DNA of 64,000 nt, from assembly GCF_001690685.1 (NCBI RefSeq), contig NZ_LZGL01000020.1, forward strand, positions 186,001 to 250,000, written 5' to 3'. The notes under the pieces are model-generated. The model ran no database searches. It was not told the origin of the DNA and saw nothing but the letters and a program-made list of their open reading frames with translations. Both the position numbers and the translations under genes were made by a program. Below, in pieces: positions 1 to 10,005 of this stretch. Origin of the DNA: Gilliamella sp. wkB112 (lineage in GTDB: Bacteria > Pseudomonadota > Gammaproteobacteria > Enterobacterales > Orbaceae). Each line of letters begins with the position of its first letter. The stretch's first letter is position 1.

Positions 1-35
1 GTTAGTCCTGGTTCACTGATCTGCAAAAGTACCAT
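1..35 (-). CDS. hscA: HscA Fe-S chaperone, N-terminal fragment (cut by left edge)
   Basis: Only the first 11 codons are inside the window. The ATG is at 35-33 on the minus strand and the peptide begins MVLLQISEPGL, which matches the start of enterobacterial HscA (MALLQISEPGL). HscA is the specialised Hsp70 that binds the LPPVK motif of IscU and drives transfer of the nascent Fe-S cluster, with HscB as co-chaperone. It starts 36 bases after the hscB stop, as expected for iscRSUA-hscBA. The Hsp70 body lies outside the window, so its integrity cannot be judged. Confidence 0.85.
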   Translation of the reverse strand, partial: MVLLQISEPGL

Positions 36-71
36 GTAATATATCTCTAATTGACATTTATTTATCTCAGA

Positions 72-590
72 TTATAACGCAAACTGCTTTTCTTGTATTT
101 TTTCAATTTGTTCAATCACTCTGTTGAGATAACGAATTTTATAGATGTGATTAAGTGCTACATTCCAATCTTGCTCTTTTATATTTTGCAATAATTGATC
201 ATAAACATTTTTTCTACGTTCAACAATTTTAGTATGAAAATCGTCTAATAAATCAAAATCATTTCGATTTTCTATATCATCTAGCTTTTCACGTAAAGAA
301 AATTGCTCCATTAAAAAATCAGCATCATGAATAATATTCTGTTCTGTGGAAACATTAAAACCTCGTAGAGATAAAAAATATTCTGCCGCTGTAATGGGAT
401 TTTTTAATATTTTATATGCATCATTAATCATTGCCGATTTCTGAATGATTAAGACTTTTTCATCATCGTTTACGGCAGCAAAATTATCTGGGTGGTACTG
501 TCTTTGTAATTGCTGATAATAATTGGTCAGTAGTGTAACATCAACAGGTAACTGGATAGGCAATTCAAATAGCTCAAAGTAATTAGTCAT
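72..590 (-). CDS. hscB: HscB, J-domain co-chaperone of HscA
   Basis: At 172 aa this is the usual HscB length. An N-terminal J domain has the HPD triad at residues 33-35, and a C-terminal helical domain (about 90-170) binds IscU. HscB delivers IscU carrying a 2Fe-2S cluster to HscA and stimulates its ATPase in the cytosol. The gene sits between iscA (14 bases upstream) and hscA (36 bases downstream). The start is supported by homology to the MDYFTLFGLP-type N terminus; here it reads MTNYFELFELP. No anomaly is visible. Confidence 0.95.
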   Translation of the reverse strand: MTNYFELFELPIQLPVDVTLLTNYYQQLQRQYHPDNFAAVNDDEKVLIIQKSAMINDAYKILKNPITAAEYFLSLRGFNVSTEQNIIHDADFLMEQFSLREKLDDIENRNDFDLLDDFHTKIVERRKNVYDQLLQNIKEQDWNVALNHIYKIRYLNRVIEQIEKIQEKQFAL

Positions 591-604
591 GATAATGGCC
601 CCAA

Positions 605-928
605 CTAAACATTAAAGCTTTCGCCACAACCACATTCATTTTGTGCATTGGGATTATTAAATTTAAAACCTTCGTTTAACCCTTCCTTAATAAAATCAAG
701 CTCAGTTCCATCAATGTATACTAAACTTTTTTTATCAACGATCACTTTGACGTTTTTATCTTCAAATACACTATCATCATCATTAATGGTATCGGCAAAC
801 TCTAAAACATAAGCCATACCAGAACAACCAGATGTCTTAACACCTAATCGAAGACCAACTCCTTTACCTCGATTGGCTAAAAAGGATTGAACACGATTAG
901 CTGCACTACTGGTTAAGGTAATTGCCAT
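605..928 (-). CDS. iscA: IscA, A-type Fe-S carrier
   Basis: This 107-aa A-type carrier has the three invariant cysteines Cys35, Cys99 and Cys101 (TSGCSGMAY and CGCGES). It receives clusters or iron and passes them to apo-proteins. I prefer the ATG at 928, which overlaps the last base of the iscU stop (TGATG), over an in-frame TTG one codon earlier; it gives the E. coli length of 107 aa. The overlap implies translational coupling to iscU. It belongs to the isc operon repressed by IscR. Confidence 0.95.
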   Translation of the reverse strand: MAITLTSSAANRVQSFLANRGKGVGLRLGVKTSGCSGMAYVLEFADTINDDDSVFEDKNVKVIVDKKSLVYIDGTELDFIKEGLNEGFKFNNPNAQNECGCGESFNV

Positions 929-1314
929 CAACGTTGTCCTTTTTTGGTTTTATAATCTTCAATTGCGGCTTTAATTGCATCTTCAGCCAAAAGTGAACAG
1001 TGAATTTTGACTGGTGGTAAAGCAAGTTCTTTGGCAATATCAGTATTTTTTATAGCTTCGGCTTCATCTAGCGATTTACCTTTTATCCATTCAGTTACCA
1101 GCGAACTCGATGCAATTGCACTACCACATCCATAAGTCTTAAACTTGGCATCTTCAATAATACCATCATCATTCACTTTGATTTGTAAGCGCATAACATC
1201 ACCACACGCTGGCGCACCCACCATACCACTACCCACATTAGGATCATTTTGATCAAAAGAACCTACATTACGAGGATTTTCATAATGATCGACAACTTTT
1301 TCACTATACGCCAT
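928..1314 (-). CDS. iscU: IscU, Fe-S cluster scaffold
   Basis: This 128-aa scaffold has ligand cysteines Cys37, Cys63 and Cys106, the conserved aspartate after Cys37 (CGDV), and the HscA-binding motif LPPVK at 99-103. It assembles 2Fe-2S and 4Fe-4S clusters with sulfur delivered by IscS, then releases them with HscA/HscB. All functional residues fall at exactly the E. coli positions. It lies 15 bases after iscS and overlaps iscA by one base. Confidence 0.97.
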   Translation of the reverse strand: MAYSEKVVDHYENPRNVGSFDQNDPNVGSGMVGAPACGDVMRLQIKVNDDGIIEDAKFKTYGCGSAIASSSLVTEWIKGKSLDEAEAIKNTDIAKELALPPVKIHCSLLAEDAIKAAIEDYKTKKGQR

Positions 1315-1329
1315 AATTTGCTCCTAATT

Positions 1330-2544
1330 TTAATGTGCAGACCATTTGATTTTGGTTAGATCAACGCCTTGTTTAAACATTTCCCAAATCGGGGATAAAT
1401 CTCTTAATTTATCTATAGAATTTTTAATCAGTTTAATAACATAATCAACTTCTTCTTCAGTACTAAAACGACCAAAGGAAAAACGAATTGAACTATGAGC
1501 CAATTCATCATTAAGCCCTAATGCCCGTAAAACATAAGAAGGTTCTAAACTAGCGGATGTACAAGCCGATCCTGATGACACAGCCAAATCTTTTAACGCC
1601 ATCATCAAAGATTCACCTTCAATATAAGCAAAGCTAATATTAATAATATTTGGCGCACTATGCTCCAAAGAACCATTAAGATAAACTTCTTCGATATCTT
1701 TTAAACCATTCCATAAGCGTTTTTTCAAAGCCAATAACCGTGGCATTTCTGTTGCCATTTCTTCTTTAGCAATGCGATAAGCTTCACCCATACCTACAAT
1801 TTGATGAACAGGTAAAGTACCAGAACGCATACCTCTTTCATGACCACCACCATGCATTTGAGCTTCAATACGTACTCGAGGTTTACGCCTTACATAAAGA
1901 CCACCAATACCTTTGGGGCCATAGATTTTATGACCTGAAAATGACATTAAATCAACTTTTAATTTGGTAAGATCAATCGGTAATTTACCGACACTTTGGG
2001 TTGCATCAACATGGAAAACGATCTTTCTTTCCCGACACATTTCACCTATTTTTTCGATATCTTGTACCACTCCGGTTTCATTATTAACATGCATAATTGA
2101 TACCACTGTTGTATCTGGGCGCATTACAGCTGCTAATTTATCGAGATCGATTATACCGTTTGATTCTGGTGCTAAATAAGTTACTTCATATCCTTCACGC
2201 TCTAGTTGACGGCAAGTATCTAATACAGCTTTATGTTCTGTTTTACAGGTAATAATATGCTTACCCTTTGCTTGGTTAAAATGAGCAGATCCTTTGATGG
2301 CAAGATTATCAGCTTCAGTTGCACCTGAAGTAAACACAATTTCTCGCGAATCCGCGCCAATAAGATCAGCAATCTGGTTACGTGCAATATCAACAGCTTC
2401 TTCTGCTTGCCAGCCAAATTTATGTGAACGAGAGGCTGGATTACCAAAAATTCCATCTGGAGTTAGATAATGCATCATTTTTTCGGCAACTCTGGGATCA
2501 ACAGGTGTAGTCGCTGCATAATCCATATAAATAGGTAGTTTCAT
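1330..2544 (-). CDS. iscS: IscS, housekeeping cysteine desulfurase
   Basis: This 404-aa class V aminotransferase-fold enzyme makes persulfide from cysteine for Fe-S clusters, tRNA thiolation and cofactors. The PLP lysine is Lys206 ([10 protein letters not shown]) and the persulfide cysteine is Cys328 in the flexible loop [10 protein letters not shown]. An in-frame TTG extends the frame by four codons, but the ATG at 2544 has GGAG eight bases upstream and gives the exact E. coli length. It is the second gene of the isc operon, and a second, Csd-type desulfurase is present at 21.3 kb. Confidence 0.97.
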   Translation of the reverse strand: MKLPIYMDYAATTPVDPRVAEKMMHYLTPDGIFGNPASRSHKFGWQAEEAVDIARNQIADLIGADSREIVFTSGATEADNLAIKGSAHFNQAKGKHIITCKTEHKAVLDTCRQLEREGYEVTYLAPESNGIIDLDKLAAVMRPDTTVVSIMHVNNETGVVQDIEKIGEMCRERKIVFHVDATQSVGKLPIDLTKLKVDLMSFSGHKIYGPKGIGGLYVRRKPRVRIEAQMHGGGHERGMRSGTLPVHQIVGMGEAYRIAKEEMATEMPRLLALKKRLWNGLKDIEEVYLNGSLEHSAPNIINISFAYIEGESLMMALKDLAVSSGSACTSASLEPSYVLRALGLNDELAHSSIRFSFGRFSTEEEVDYVIKLIKNSIDKLRDLSPIWEMFKQGVDLTKIKWSAH

Positions 2545-2581
2545 TAATTGCTCCAAATTAAAACTTTATATTCTTCTTTTA

Positions 2582-3037
2582 TTAATTAACTCTAACGCGC
2601 TGTATATTGGTTTGTCTATCAGCAACCGCTTTAACTTCTTTATTATTAACTAATTCACTTAAAGTAATGCTGGTTAAAAAATCATCTATACGGTCGCTTA
2701 GATCATTCCATAGAGAATGGGTTAAACATTTAACACCGCCTTGGCAACCCGTTTCACCATTACATTTTGTTGCATGTACATTTTCATTTACTGCTTTAAC
2801 AATAGAACTAATGGCAATTTTATCCATACTTCGACTGAGTACATAACCACCACCTGGTCCCCTTACACTCATTACTAAGCCATTTTTCCGTAATCGCGCA
2901 AACAATTGTTCAAGATAAGAGAGAGAGATTTCCTGACGTACTGAAATATCAGCAAGTGATACTGGACCTGAGTTAGAATGCAATGCAACATCTAGCATTG
3001 CAGTTACTGCGTATCGCCCTTTTGATGTTAACTTCAT
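2582..3037 (-). CDS. iscR: IscR, Fe-S-sensing Rrf2 regulator
   Basis: This 151-aa Rrf2-family winged-helix repressor has the 2Fe-2S ligands Cys92, Cys98, Cys104 and His107 ([10 protein letters not shown] then VKCLTH) in place. Holo-IscR binds type 1 sites and represses the isc operon; apo-IscR still binds type 2 sites. The helix-turn-helix lies at about residues 28-50 and the wing carries RGPGGGY. It is the first gene of the isc operon, and the promoter just upstream contains a type 1-like site, so classic autoregulation is likely. Confidence 0.97.
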   Translation of the reverse strand: MKLTSKGRYAVTAMLDVALHSNSGPVSLADISVRQEISLSYLEQLFARLRKNGLVMSVRGPGGGYVLSRSMDKIAISSIVKAVNENVHATKCNGETGCQGGVKCLTHSLWNDLSDRIDDFLTSITLSELVNNKEVKAVADRQTNIQRVRVN

Positions 3038-3069
3038 TAATCATATCCCTCAATTATTAATTGCTTAAT

Positions 3070-3101
3070 ATTGTATATATCCTCTTAGTTTAGTCAAGTA
3101 T
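3070..3101 (-). promoter_or_regulatory. iscR promoter with overlapping IscR type 1 site
   Basis: On the minus strand, -35 TTGACT (3097-3092) and -10 TACAAT (3075-3070) are 16 bases apart. The 25-base stretch 3101-3077 fits the E. coli type 1 IscR consensus ATASYYGACTRWWWYAGTCRRSTAT at 20 of 25 positions by eye; the first half is perfect and the second half is weaker. It covers the -35 and the spacer, so binding would block RNA polymerase. A second half-site (ATACTCAACTA) lies immediately upstream. Confidence 0.75.
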
Positions 3102-3202
3102 TTAGTTGAGTATTTTAGTAGGAATTATACTTTAGTTCTTCATCGACGAGTAATAGCATAATATGCTAATCTAATGAACTAATTTGATACAGGAGTTTAA
3201 GG

Positions 3203-5146
3203 ATGAAGTTAGTATTACGTTATTGCTTGATAATAGGACTATTATTTGTTTCAAATAGTATTTTAGCAAGTAATTCACAACAAGATCTACGGGTAAATTA
3301 TCAAAAATGGCTTAACTCATATCAATCAATGAATTTTGACGAACAACAAACATTATTTAATTCCTTACAGAGTTACTCATTGTATCCTTATGTAGCCGTT
3401 CAGTTTTTTCAAAAAAACCTGACAACAATTCCACCTCAACAGGTAAGCAATTTTGTTAAAGAATATAATGAGTTCCCTCTAACACCATCGCTTATTCAAG
3501 CTTACTTAACAGAATTAACCAATCGCCAAGATTGGGATTCAATTATTACTTTTCCTAAGGACAACTCCATAGTATCAACTTGTCGATATCACTATGCATC
3601 ATTACAGCAAGGTAATAATGAATCTGCTTTTAATGCTATCGACGAATTATGGAGAATGGGTAAAGAACTGCCTTCAGCATGTGATCCATTATTAGATGCA
3701 TGGGCGAAAGCAGGTAAACGGACAGCTAGTTTGATATTACGGCGTACTGAACTCGCTATTGAAACAAATAATTTAAGGCTAGCTCGTCATTTAACTAATT
3801 TGTTGGAATCGGACTACAAAACCACCAAAGCTAATTTGTTAGCTCTATTAGATAATCCTCGAAAATTAGCTGATTTTTCGAAGAATATAACCCCTAGCCC
3901 ATTTACCAAACAAGTTGTTTTAGCATCGTTTCCTCGTTTAGTTAAAGCTGATATGAATCTAGCTGCCTCCTTATTGCCACAATTAATTAAACAGCAAGCA
4001 TTAAATGAAACTGAACAAAGTTTATTACAAAAAAGTTTGGCCAATAGTTACTTTAATGATGCTGCAACTAATGATCAAATTAAATGGCGCGATGAATATA
4101 TTGCTAAAAGTCATGATACAGCATTAGTTGAAAAACGCATTCGTTTGGCAATTAGCGAAAACAATTATACGGATATCAGTTATTGGTTGACACAACTACT
4201 TCCTGAAGCAAAGACAAAAGAAGATTGGCAATATTGGCATGCACAAGTGTTAATCAAAAATAATAAAAAAAATGAAGCTAATGCTATTTTACAAACACTA
4301 ACAAATAACCGTGGTTTTTATGGTATGGTCAGTGCTCAGCAACTGAACAAAACCTATGCTGTTAATAACCAATCAACTAATATTTCAAAAACAGAATTCG
4401 CCAGCTTAAAAGACAAATATGACAACAAACCAGTTATACAAAGAATTGCTGAATTACGATATTGGAACATGTTAACTGAATCAAATCGTGAATGGCGATA
4501 TATGTTAAATAATCATACGTCTAGCAATGAATACTTAAACTTGGCCAAGTATGCTTACCAAAAAGGTTGGGGAGATCTTAGCATTCAAGCAACAATTGTC
4601 GGCAAGTTATGGAATAATTGGACTGAACGTTTACCAATTATGTATAATGATTTCTATACACAAGCATTAAACGATAAAGCAATTCCTTTATCTTATGCGT
4701 TAGCCATTTCTCGGCAAGAAAGTGCATTTGACACTACGGTACAATCACCTGTTGGTGCTAGTGGTTTAATGCAATTGATGCCTGCTACAGCAAAGGAAAT
4801 AGCTAAAAAAGTAAGCTCTGTGACTTATTATTCACCGACACAATTGTTTGACCCTCAAGTAAACATACAATTAGGTACCTATTTTCTAAATAACTTATAC
4901 CTACAAAATGATGATAATCGTATTCTAGCTTCTGCTGCATATAATGCTGGACCAAATCGAGTAAAACGTTGGCTTAATAATAGTAATGGTCAGCTTGACG
5001 TTATCGCTTTTATTGATAGCATTCCTTTTACAGAAACACGTAATTATGTCAAAAATGTACTGGTCTACGCTTATATTTATCAAATAATTTTAGGGCAATC
5101 AAACACTAATATTCTTACTACAAATGAATTTAAACGACAATATTAA
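3203..5146 (+). CDS. slt: Slt70-type soluble lytic murein transglycosylase
   Basis: This 647-aa periplasmic enzyme cleaves the glycan strand of peptidoglycan to 1,6-anhydromuropeptides. A signal peptide covers about residues 1-23 (basic MKLVLR, hydrophobic core, cut near ILA-SNS). A long alpha-helical superhelical region follows, then a C-terminal lysozyme-like domain with ISRQESAFD, whose catalytic glutamate is about Glu506, and GLMQLMPATA. The stop codon overlaps the trpR start as TAATG, reproducing the E. coli slt-trpR pair. It is slightly longer than E. coli Slt (645 aa). Confidence 0.94.
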   Translation: MKLVLRYCLIIGLLFVSNSILASNSQQDLRVNYQKWLNSYQSMNFDEQQTLFNSLQSYSLYPYVAVQFFQKNLTTIPPQQVSNFVKEYNEFPLTPSLIQAYLTELTNRQDWDSIITFPKDNSIVSTCRYHYASLQQGNNESAFNAIDELWRMGKELPSACDPLLDAWAKAGKRTASLILRRTELAIETNNLRLARHLTNLLESDYKTTKANLLALLDNPRKLADFSKNITPSPFTKQVVLASFPRLVKADMNLAASLLPQLIKQQALNETEQSLLQKSLANSYFNDAATNDQIKWRDEYIAKSHDTALVEKRIRLAISENNYTDISYWLTQLLPEAKTKEDWQYWHAQVLIKNNKKNEANAILQTLTNNRGFYGMVSAQQLNKTYAVNNQSTNISKTEFASLKDKYDNKPVIQRIAELRYWNMLTESNREWRYMLNNHTSSNEYLNLAKYAYQKGWGDLSIQATIVGKLWNNWTERLPIMYNDFYTQALNDKAIPLSYALAISRQESAFDTTVQSPVGASGLMQLMPATAKEIAKKVSSVTYYSPTQLFDPQVNIQLGTYFLNNLYLQNDDNRILASAAYNAGPNRVKRWLNNSNGQLDVIAFIDSIPFTETRNYVKNVLVYAYIYQIILGQSNTNILTTNEFKRQY

Positions 5147-5448
5147 TGGTATTTACAATGAAAACTGAACAATGGCAACAAACAATAGCAATTTTACACC
5201 AGGCATTTAATGATGGTTATGCAATTGATATGTTAAAACTGCTCATGACAGCTGACGAAAGAGACGCTTTAATCACTCGTGTAAAAATTATTCACTCATT
5301 ACTTGACGGGTCAATTAATCAGCGCCAACTTAAAGAACAACTAGGAATAGGTATAGCAACAGTAACCCGGGGTTCTAATAGTTTAAAAGAAGCTTCTCCT
5401 GAATTTAAAACATGGTTAGAACAGACTTTATTAAAATTGGATAATTAA
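5146..5448 (+). CDS. trpR: TrpR, tryptophan-responsive repressor
   Basis: This 100-aa protein has the TrpR helix-turn-helix block LKEQLGIGIATVTRGSNSLK and the TADERDAL segment of the family. With L-tryptophan bound, the dimer represses trp biosynthesis and transport genes. It is shorter at the N terminus than E. coli TrpR (108 aa), where the arm is disordered. The ATG at 5146 overlaps the slt stop (TAATG); a second ATG at 5158 is possible, and neither has a clear Shine-Dalgarno, which suggests coupling to slt. No trp structural genes are in the window. Confidence 0.93.
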   Translation: MVFTMKTEQWQQTIAILHQAFNDGYAIDMLKLLMTADERDALITRVKIIHSLLDGSINQRQLKEQLGIGIATVTRGSNSLKEASPEFKTWLEQTLLKLDN

Positions 5449-5466
5449 TATATATTGTATTTATGA

Positions 5467-6381
5467 CTATAGAATATGATGAATATTAATTTCATCTTCT
5501 GTTACTACAGGTACACAATAATCACATTCCATACATTGAACATCTTTAACAGATTCGACAGTCTCATCATGCCTGTTATAATGAATTTCAATTATACTAC
5601 CTATCCGTAAACGAACCTTCAAAGCTGGCATTGCAGCTAGGTGTACCTGAGAAATAAAATCTTTAAAATTGTCTAGTGAACCAATATATTTAAAACACAA
5701 ATATAACCCGCCTTCGCTGGTGATTTCTTCAATGTATTCAAGGTCATTATTGTGATCTAAAGCTATTGTATAAAGTAATTCTTGTTCATTAGCATTATCA
5801 TTACTTTTTAAAATTCGGCTAAAAGCATAAATCTTATCGGGTAATTGTTCTTTTTTATTAGAATATCGTGATAAATAATTATGAAAAAACTGAACTCTTA
5901 AATTATTTTCTTCATCTAACAATCTACTTAAATTACAATTATTTTTATAAGTAATTCCCCAAAACCTCTGTTTTGGCATATCAACAAAAGTAGGTTCTGG
6001 TAATGCAAGATGGTTTTTATGTAAATCAATTGCTGGTGTTAATCCGGTAGGGTCCCAAAACTCAGCCCGCCTATAACTAGCAGGGGTTTCATTAAACTGT
6101 TTTTTAAAAGATCGTGTAAACGTTTGTTGGGAATCGAAACGATATTGCATGGCTATATCTAAAATGGGTTTACTAGTCATGCGCAAAGAAAGCGCTGCAT
6201 AAGTTAAACGTCGGTGACGAATATAGGTACCTAATACTTGACCAGTTACTTCTTTAAACATTCGTTGCAAATGCCATTTCGAATAACCTGATTTTTGCGC
6301 AACATTATCGATAGATAACGGCTGCTCCAGATTTTTCTCAATCCAAACGATAAGATCTGAAATAATACTAACTTGATTCAT
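5467..6381 (-). CDS. rob: Rob-like AraC/XylS regulator with GyrI-like domain
   Basis: This 304-aa protein has an N-terminal AraC DNA-binding domain with two helix-turn-helices (about residues 8-105; SGYSKWHLQRMFKEVTG and FDSQQTFTRSFKKQF). A GyrI/SOUL-like effector-binding domain follows (about 130-290). That order is diagnostic of Rob, as opposed to the short MarA and SoxS. Rob activates stress, efflux and detergent-tolerance genes. E. coli rob lies a few genes from slt-trpR, so context agrees. It converges with trpR (18-base gap). The symbol is by similarity and the regulon is not visible here. Confidence 0.8.
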   Translation of the reverse strand: MNQVSIISDLIVWIEKNLEQPLSIDNVAQKSGYSKWHLQRMFKEVTGQVLGTYIRHRRLTYAALSLRMTSKPILDIAMQYRFDSQQTFTRSFKKQFNETPASYRRAEFWDPTGLTPAIDLHKNHLALPEPTFVDMPKQRFWGITYKNNCNLSRLLDEENNLRVQFFHNYLSRYSNKKEQLPDKIYAFSRILKSNDNANEQELLYTIALDHNNDLEYIEEITSEGGLYLCFKYIGSLDNFKDFISQVHLAAMPALKVRLRIGSIIEIHYNRHDETVESVKDVQCMECDYCVPVVTEDEINIHHIL

Positions 6382-6468
6382 AAAACCCCATCATGCAATG
6401 AACTGAAAAACATCTTGCGATTATGACTTAATCGCTGTAATAAGCAAGAATAAAATAAAAAATATTTT

Positions 6469-7053
6469 TTAGTAATAAGAGTGACTTCCTGCTTGATGTT
6501 CCGTAACATCTTTAACACCTGCAAGCTCAGGGAACTCAGCTAATAATTGCTTTTCGATTCCTTCTTTCAAGGTATAATCTACCATTGAACAACCATTACA
6601 GCCACCCCCAAATTGTAACACTACATAATTATCTTCTGTCAATTCAACCAAACTAACATGACCGCCATGACTTGCTAACTGCGGATTTACTTGTGCTTGA
6701 ATTACATAATTAACACGCTCTATTAAAGGTGCATCATCAGCAACTTTTTTCATTTTTGAATTTGGTGCTTTTAATGTTAACTGAGAACCTAGCTCATCAG
6801 TAACATAGTCAATTACTGTTTCCTCTAGAAATGGTGCACTAATCTCATCAATATAGACTGAAAAGCCAGATGATTGTTTTTCCTCCATATCATTATCTTC
6901 AATAGTATCAGCTGGGCAGTATGAAACACCACATTCAGCGCTCGGTGTACCCGGGTTAATGACAAATACGCGAATTTGTGTACCATCCGGTTGATTAGCA
7001 AGTAATTTTTTAAAATGCTGTTGAGCTGATTCAGAAATGGTAATAATAGACAT
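6469..7053 (-). CDS. nfuA: NfuA, Fe-S carrier
   Basis: This 194-aa two-domain carrier has a degenerate A-type domain (about 1-95) and a C-terminal Nfu domain with the CxxC motif Cys152-Cys155 ([19 protein letters not shown]). The CxxC holds a 4Fe-4S cluster at the dimer interface and helps mature 4Fe-4S targets under iron or oxidative stress. An in-frame extension starting at 7074 exists, but the ATG at 7053 matches the MIxISxxAQxHF N terminus of the family. It lies downstream of gntX as in E. coli. Confidence 0.94.
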   Translation of the reverse strand: MSIITISESAQQHFKKLLANQPDGTQIRVFVINPGTPSAECGVSYCPADTIEDNDMEEKQSSGFSVYIDEISAPFLEETVIDYVTDELGSQLTLKAPNSKMKKVADDAPLIERVNYVIQAQVNPQLASHGGHVSLVELTEDNYVVLQFGGGCNGCSMVDYTLKEGIEKQLLAEFPELAGVKDVTEHQAGSHSYY

Positions 7054-7153
7054 AAGCCCCTCACTTTGACACAATTGGTATTAATAATACCACTCATCAT
7101 TTATAATAATAGTTGACTAACTTTCTTGGTTATTATAGGGTCTGTTTAAGATT

Positions 7154-7825
7154 TTACAATACTGTGCGACATAAACAAATAATTTGTACCCTGATTGCTC
7201 CACAATTCTTTAATTGCTTACTAATAGCATTAATAGTATTACCAGATGTAACAATGTCATCAATAAGCATAACTGATTTATTAAGCAAATTTTGTTTACA
7301 ACTAAAAAGTTTCTCAACATTCAATGCCCGTCGTTCTAGCGATAAATTCTTCTGATCAACAGCTTGATGCTTCCGAGCTAATAGATAAGGTGCAAAATCT
7401 CGATTTAACCATTTAGCTATTGGTTTAGCTAGTAATTGAGCTTGATTGAATCCCCGTGACCAATAGCGAATGTGATGTAACGGCACACATGTTACCAAAT
7501 CTGGCTTATCAATACCCAAAGATTGTCTTCTTTGATACCATGCTAAAAACATTAGTCTGGCTAGAGCCATATTTACTTCAATTCTCTGATTAAATTTAAA
7601 ATGATGAATTAACTTTTTTAATGGATGAATATAATCAGAAACAGCAACAAGCTCATCCCAATAAGGCTTTTCTTCACGACAACGATAACAAATATCAGTT
7701 GCCAGAGAATGAGGTAAACCACACTGATAACATACTTTATCCAACTTAGGTAAGTTTTTTATACATTGATTACAAATACCATGATTAGGTAAGTATAATG
7801 GCATATTACATAACATACAGCGCAT
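7154..7825 (-). CDS. gntX: ComF/GntX-family phosphoribosyltransferase-like protein
   Basis: This 223-aa protein has N-terminal cysteine pairs for zinc (CMLC, CNQC, CYQC, CYRC within about residues 3-55) and a C-terminal type I PRTase fold with the PRPP loop VMLIDDIVTSGNT. The family includes ComF, needed for DNA uptake in competent bacteria, and E. coli GntX (YhgH), linked to use of external DNA. No enzymatic substrate is established. The nfuA neighbour matches E. coli gntX-nfuA. It is first in a likely two-gene unit with nfuA. Confidence 0.88.
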   Translation of the reverse strand: MRCMLCNMPLYLPNHGICNQCIKNLPKLDKVCYQCGLPHSLATDICYRCREEKPYWDELVAVSDYIHPLKKLIHHFKFNQRIEVNMALARLMFLAWYQRRQSLGIDKPDLVTCVPLHHIRYWSRGFNQAQLLAKPIAKWLNRDFAPYLLARKHQAVDQKNLSLERRALNVEKLFSCKQNLLNKSVMLIDDIVTSGNTINAISKQLKNCGAIRVQIICLCRTVL

Positions 7826-8013
7826 AAATTATTAACATCCGTTAATCATCTTAAATAAATTCAACTATAATATAGTTACTAAGCAATATTTAATGACCCC
7901 AAAATAAAATTACGATCTGGTATACAAAATTTTACTTAAATTTACATATTGTTATTTAAATTAATTTAATTTTCGGTATAATCTGCCAATAAATTTGGCT
8001 AAAGGACTAAAAA

Positions 8014-8580
8014 ATGAAAAAAATCAAAACGTTATTTTTAAGTTTGTTTTTAATTATGCTTTCCACTACAGCCATGGCTGATACTAAAGTATTGTTACAA
8101 ACCAGTATGGGTGATATAGAAATAGAATTGGACAGTGAACATGCCCCAATTAGTACTAAAAATTTTCTTGATTATGTAAACAATGGTTTCTACGAAAATT
8201 TAACTTTCCATCGTGTCATTCCGGGCTTTATGATTCAAGGTGGTGGTGCTGATGATCAATTAAAATTTAAAGATAATAATCCACCGATCAAAAATGAAGC
8301 TAACAATGGTCTAAAAAATGATCGCGGAACCATTGCTATGGCGAGAACGAGTGTTGTGGACAGTGCAACTAGCCAATTTTTTATTAACGTAGTTGATAAT
8401 AATTCACTTAATTACAAATCTCCTGAAAGCTATGGCTATGCTGTGTTTGGTAAAGTGATTAAAGGAATGGATGTAGTTGATAAAATCGTTAATGTACCAA
8501 CTAAAAGAGTAGGCCCACACCAAAATGTGCCTGTTGAGCCTATTTATATCAAGAAAGCTGTCGTTATCGACAATAAATAA
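8014..8580 (+). CDS. ppiA: Periplasmic peptidyl-prolyl cis-trans isomerase (cyclophilin A)
   Basis: This 188-aa protein has a signal peptide ([22 protein letters not shown], cut after AMA) followed by a single cyclophilin domain. Conserved segments are [14 protein letters not shown] and GTIAMARTS. It catalyses proline isomerisation of proteins in the periplasm. The length matches E. coli PpiA (190 aa). It ends in a strong terminator shared with the convergent pepB. A cytoplasmic PpiB would lack the leader, so ppiA is preferred. Confidence 0.9.
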   Translation: MKKIKTLFLSLFLIMLSTTAMADTKVLLQTSMGDIEIELDSEHAPISTKNFLDYVNNGFYENLTFHRVIPGFMIQGGGADDQLKFKDNNPPIKNEANNGLKNDRGTIAMARTSVVDSATSQFFINVVDNNSLNYKSPESYGYAVFGKVIKGMDVVDKIVNVPTKRVGPHQNVPVEPIYIKKAVVIDNK

Positions 8581-8606
8581 TTAAATTCTTGTTATCTATT
8601 TTTCCT

Positions 8607-8633
8607 AAAAACCACTTGCAAAAGTGGTTTTTT
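8607..8633. terminator. Bidirectional terminator between ppiA and pepB
   Basis: The stem AAAACCACTT (8608-8617) pairs with AAGTGGTTTT (8622-8631) around a GCAA tetraloop. Both flanks are A/T runs, so it can stop transcription in both directions. It touches the pepB stop codon at 8632-8634. Confidence 0.85.
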
Positions 8634-9912
8634 ATTTCAATTTGTCAATTAAATTGGCAATTGTCCTAACACCGATTCCAGTTGCTCCGGTTGCCCATAA
8701 AGCAGTTGAACTTTTACGAAAAGTTGCTGAGCAATCAATATGTAACCAATTTTGTTGATAATTTTTAATAAAATGCGACAAAAAAGCCGCAGCTGTACTT
8801 GCTCCAGCAGTATTTGGTAATCCTGAGTTAGCTATATCGGCAAATGCTGAAGGGAACTGAGAGCGATGGAACTCTGCTAACGGTAAACGCCAAAAAGCTT
8901 CATGTTCGATTTCGCTACTAGCAAGTAATCGGCTAGCAAATTTATCATCAAACGATAGTAAGGACTGATAATCATTACCAACAGCGATTTTAGCTGCACC
9001 CGTTAGTGTTGCGCAGTCAATAATATAATGTGGTTTGTCATTATCGGCACAAATTAAACCATCGGCTAACACTAAACGCCCTTCTGCATCCGTATTATCA
9101 ACTTCGACAGTTTTACCATTACGATAATGAATAATGTCACCTAACTTAAAGGCATTGCCGCTGACTAAATTATCAGCACAGCATAAATATAGTTTAATTC
9201 GATGATTAACACCTCTGGCTATCGCAAGTGCCAATGCCCCCGTGACTAATGCAGCACCCCCCATATCAGCACGCATCGACTCCATAAAACTACTTGGTTT
9301 TAAACTGTAGCCACCCGAATCAAAAGTAATTCCTTTGCCAACTAAGCAAGTAGTAACCGGGGCTTTTGGATTGTTAGTTGGATTAAAATCAAGTTCAAGT
9401 AAAGCCGCAGGTCTATCCGAACCTTTACCGACCGTATAAATTCCCATATAGTCATGTTCTTTTAATGCCTCGCCTGAAATGATGTTATAACTAACATCCG
9501 CACTATAGGAGCTAATCAATTTCGCACTTTGCGTTGCAAGCTCTAGAGGTGATAATGTTTCAGCTTGTTGGTTAACAATATCGCGACACCAATCAATAAT
9601 AGCTAAACGGTAGTTAAGTTCTTGCTTCTCTTTACTGTTAAGTGTTGGCCACGTTACTTTCGTGCTTTTTTTAGCATTCCGGTAACCTAACCAAAAATGC
9701 CAGCAGGCTTCTAAATCCCAATTCTCACCACTTAATTTGACGGAATTAATGCCTTGGTTATCCAATTTGCGCCCAGCTCGCTGAATCGCCCCTAAACGGT
9801 GTTCTGGTTTGTAGTGAATAGTAATTGTGCCATCCGAAAAACTCAGCAATGCATCTTTTCCCCATTGTGATGGAGCGGGTTTATCAGAAAGCAAAATAGA
9901 TAACATCGACAT
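8632..9912 (-). CDS. pepB: Peptidase B, M17 leucyl aminopeptidase family
   Basis: This 426-aa M17 metallo-aminopeptidase closely follows E. coli PepB (427 aa). It has the metal-binding and catalytic blocks [19 protein letters not shown] (here [18 protein letters not shown]), MRADMGGAA and [13 protein letters not shown]. It trims N-terminal residues from peptides, with a preference for acidic residues in the E. coli enzyme. The frame is open further upstream to 10080, but the ATG at 9912 has GAGG at the right distance and matches the PepB N terminus. The longer form would overlap the divergent phosphatase gene. Confidence 0.92.
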   Translation of the reverse strand: MSMLSILLSDKPAPSQWGKDALLSFSDGTITIHYKPEHRLGAIQRAGRKLDNQGINSVKLSGENWDLEACWHFWLGYRNAKKSTKVTWPTLNSKEKQELNYRLAIIDWCRDIVNQQAETLSPLELATQSAKLISSYSADVSYNIISGEALKEHDYMGIYTVGKGSDRPAALLELDFNPTNNPKAPVTTCLVGKGITFDSGGYSLKPSSFMESMRADMGGAALVTGALALAIARGVNHRIKLYLCCADNLVSGNAFKLGDIIHYRNGKTVEVDNTDAEGRLVLADGLICADNDKPHYIIDCATLTGAAKIAVGNDYQSLLSFDDKFASRLLASSEIEHEAFWRLPLAEFHRSQFPSAFADIANSGLPNTAGASTAAAFLSHFIKNYQQNWLHIDCSATFRKSSTALWATGATGIGVRTIANLIDKLK

Positions 9913-10005
9913 AGCAAGAACCTCAATAATGATAAACAATGAATTAAATTTAATCAGAAACATGTTAATATAGCAAGCGAAGTTAAGAATTATTAAGGAT
10001 AAGCA

